Part shown: positions 6,185 through 7,179 of the stretch, piece by piece
Numbering within the stretch: position 1 is the stretch's first letter
Layout: every line of letters starts with the position of its first letter
DNA from: Lachnospiraceae bacterium
GTDB lineage: Bacteria > Bacillota > Clostridia > Lachnospirales > Lachnospiraceae
Length of the DNA: 7,179 nucleotides
Assembly (NCBI GenBank): GCA_900755865.1
Contig: CAAEHZ010000460.1
Location: forward strand, 1-7,179
Reading direction: 5' to 3'
The notes under the pieces: generated by a model
Databases searched by the model: none
What the model was told of the DNA's origin: nothing
Seen by the model: the letters and a program-made list of their open reading frames with translations, nothing else
Translations under genes and position numbers: made by a program

Positions 6185-7179
6185 CTATAACTCCGTGCGC
6201 ATGAGAAAATAACCGAAATCCCCCTCCTGCGCCGGTTCTGCCGCACACTCGAAGCTCTCAAAGCCAAACATGACCGCTACCTGCCTGTCCTGCTCATGAA
6301 AGTTCCCCGGCACTCCCAGATAATAAATAACCTCCCCCTTTTTCTCATACCGGAACAGCAAAAGATGGTGGTACCTGTAAAACCCATGCATCAAAAAGCT
6401 GTTGTGGGCATTCCGATAGCTGCCCTCCGGCAGCATCACAAAATCCGCCGGTGTCACAGACAAATACTCCCTGTCATCCCGGAAAGGGCGGATTCTGGGA
6501 TATAACTTCCAAAGCTGCTCCCACTTTTCCTCCTCCAGGAAATCCACAGGTGTCTGATTCCCGGTTACTTCCATCCTGTTTTCCGATGCTCTGTTTTCTC
6601 CCCTGCCTATCTCCTCCTGTATAATTTCCCTTTCTTTCTCTATACCTTTCCCTGTGCCTTCTTTCCAGCTTCTTCCTCTGTCTCCGTTTTCCCGATGCTC
6701 AGATTCCCGTTTTCTTTCATTTTCATATCCCCTGCTTCCTGTATTTCCATACTTCCAGTTCTTCTCCCTCTCGTATTCCCTGTTCCCACTTTCCCCTGTT
6801 CCTCCCTTCTCACTTTTTCCTGTACTCCCTCTGGTTCCTTCCTTTTCACTTCTTCCTGCCCTCTCTCCTGTACTTCCTCCCTCTATACCTTTCCCTGTAC
6901 CTTCCTTCCAGCTTCTTCCTCTGGCTCCGTTTTCCACCCCCCAGAAAGCTCCAAGCTCCCAGCCTTCCCCAAGGGGTATCCTGATTCCTGTTACTTCCCC
7001 TTCCATCTGTAGTTCCTGTGTCAGGCTGCCAGCCCCCTCTGCAAGCCGCAGCTTTCCTGCCTGACTTTCTCCTCTCCGTTGCAGAAGCCAGACCGGGTAT
7101 TCCCCCATGGCTCCGCCGATTCCCCGCACAGACAATTCTATAACAAGCCTGTCCCCCTCATATTCCAGCTTTGCAAAGC
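6185..7179 (-). CDS. DUF6128-like protein with low-complexity central linker (5' end outside window)
   Basis: The frame is open without a stop from the right edge (first full codon 7177-7175) to TAG at 6185, giving 330 visible residues; the true start lies beyond the window. Visible residues 1 to about 80, beginning FAKLEYEGDRLVIELS, look like the end of a beta-rich N-terminal domain. Residues about 85-200 are almost only Gly, Glu, Arg, Lys, Ser, Thr and Asn, with RGRSWKEGTGKGIE occurring twice (86-99 and 167-180). Residues about 215-330 form a conserved globular domain with RIRPF, NSFLMHGFYRYHHLLLFRY, YYLGVPGNFHEQDRQVA, MFGFESF and GDFGYFLM, which I recognise as DUF6128-like, a Lachnospiraceae family of unknown function. 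No signal peptide, membrane segment or catalytic motif is visible in this part. A TTG at 7135 could be mistaken for the start, but coding similarity continues upstream of it. The biological role is unknown. Confidence 0.85.
   Translation of the reverse strand, partial: FAKLEYEGDRLVIELSVRGIGGAMGEYPVWLLQRRGESQAGKLRLAEGAGSLTQELQMEGEVTGIRIPLGEGWELGAFWGVENGARGRSWKEGTGKGIEGGSTGERAGRSEKEGTRGSTGKSEKGGTGESGNREYEREKNWKYGNTGSRGYENERKRESEHRENGDRGRSWKEGTGKGIEKEREIIQEEIGRGENRASENRMEVTGNQTPVDFLEEEKWEQLWKLYPRIRPFRDDREYLSVTPADFVMLPEGSYRNAHNSFLMHGFYRYHHLLLFRYEKKGEVIYYLGVPGNFHEQDRQVAVMFGFESFECAAEPAQEGDFGYFLMRTEL
6638..6692 (-). repeat. 55-bp direct repeat, distal copy (relative to gene direction)
   Basis: This 55-bp stretch matches 6881-6935 at 52 of 55 positions. 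The copies are 243 bases apart, exactly 81 codons, so both encode RGRSWKEGTGKGIE in the same frame of the low-complexity linker. The near identity points to a recent duplication or to ongoing gene conversion. Confidence 0.85.
6881..6935 (-). repeat. 55-bp direct repeat, proximal copy
   Basis: Partner of the copy at 6638-6692, with three mismatches. It marks the beginning of the low-complexity linker after the N-terminal domain. Recombination between the copies would delete or duplicate 243 bases in frame. Confidence 0.85.

Larger units (their letters stand above)
6566..6935 (-). repeat. Polypurine low-complexity coding tract (pyrimidine-rich on the plus strand)
   Basis: Over about 370 bases the minus strand is dominated by G and A, encoding a hydrophilic Gly/Glu/Arg/Lys/Ser/Thr linker. 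It contains imperfect repeats built from AGGAA, GAAGT and GTACAGG words, for example the related units at 6798-6829 and 6834-6877, which encode GSTGKSEKGGT and GSTGERAGRSEKEGT. Such tracts expand and contract by slippage or unequal recombination and can form triplex DNA. Confidence 0.75.

Noticed and set aside
5752..6267. A 171-codon open frame on the minus strand opposite the PflX-like gene
   Set aside because: It overlaps two well-supported genes, lacks a domain or ribosome binding site, and reads like antisense translation.
6654..7064. A proline, serine and phenylalanine-rich open frame on the plus strand
   Set aside because: It is simply the complement of the purine-rich tract of the DUF6128-like gene: CT-rich sequence rarely forms stop codons. 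The minus frame ends in a conserved globular domain, so it is the real gene.
6185..7135. TTG at 7135 as start of the DUF6128-like gene
   Set aside because: The same frame stays open to the window edge and reads FAKLEYEGDRLVIE upstream of the TTG, which looks like real protein. No convincing ribosome binding site was seen before the TTG, so the gene is taken as truncated by the edge.
1..7179. CRISPR array, tRNA, insertion sequence or phage genes
   Set aside because: No regularly spaced repeats with unique spacers, no cloverleaf sequence, no transposase or integrase motif and no terminal inverted repeats with target duplications were seen. The only repeats are the in-frame ones in the low-complexity linker.

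Overview
The window looks like a chromosomal piece of a strictly anaerobic gut Firmicute, most likely a member of the Lachnospiraceae (Clostridium cluster XIVa). The grounds are a Gram-positive style lipoprotein binding protein, strong AGGAG ribosome binding sites, a clostridial type SRP RNA, two oxygen-sensitive radical SAM proteins, and a C-terminal domain at the right edge that resembles DUF6128, a family I know mainly from Lachnospiraceae. No mobile element, phage gene, tRNA or CRISPR array is visible.

Left part (1-4900), all on the minus strand: a five-gene operon transcribed right to left. In order it encodes a small flavodoxin, a FecCD/BtuC-type permease, its ABC ATPase, a long-linker lipoprotein substrate-binding protein, and a HemW/ChuW/HutW-like radical SAM enzyme that runs off the left edge. 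Spacing is tight: a 4-base ATGA overlap, then gaps of 6, 37 and 29 bases. A well-formed promoter (TTGACA, 17 bp, TAAAAT) lies upstream. A perfect 16-bp palindrome covers its predicted transcription start and is probably a repressor operator. The best hypothesis is an anaerobic heme uptake and heme-opening locus, comparable in gene content to the Fusobacterium Hmu system: the transporter brings in heme, the radical SAM enzyme opens the porphyrin without oxygen, and the flavodoxin supplies electrons, handles heme or reduces the product. An iron-siderophore or corrinoid role for the transporter is not excluded.

Middle (4931-5253): a divergent strong promoter drives the SRP (4.5S/scRNA) RNA gene, ffs, identified from its domain IV loop and the conserved bases after it. 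About 100 bases with no clear feature follow.

Right part (5254-7179): a PflX-like (COG1313) radical SAM protein on the plus strand is followed, with a single base between stop codons, by a convergent minus-strand gene whose 5' end lies outside the window. That gene has an extreme purine-rich, low-complexity middle section containing a 55-bp direct repeat, and ends in a conserved globular DUF6128-like domain.
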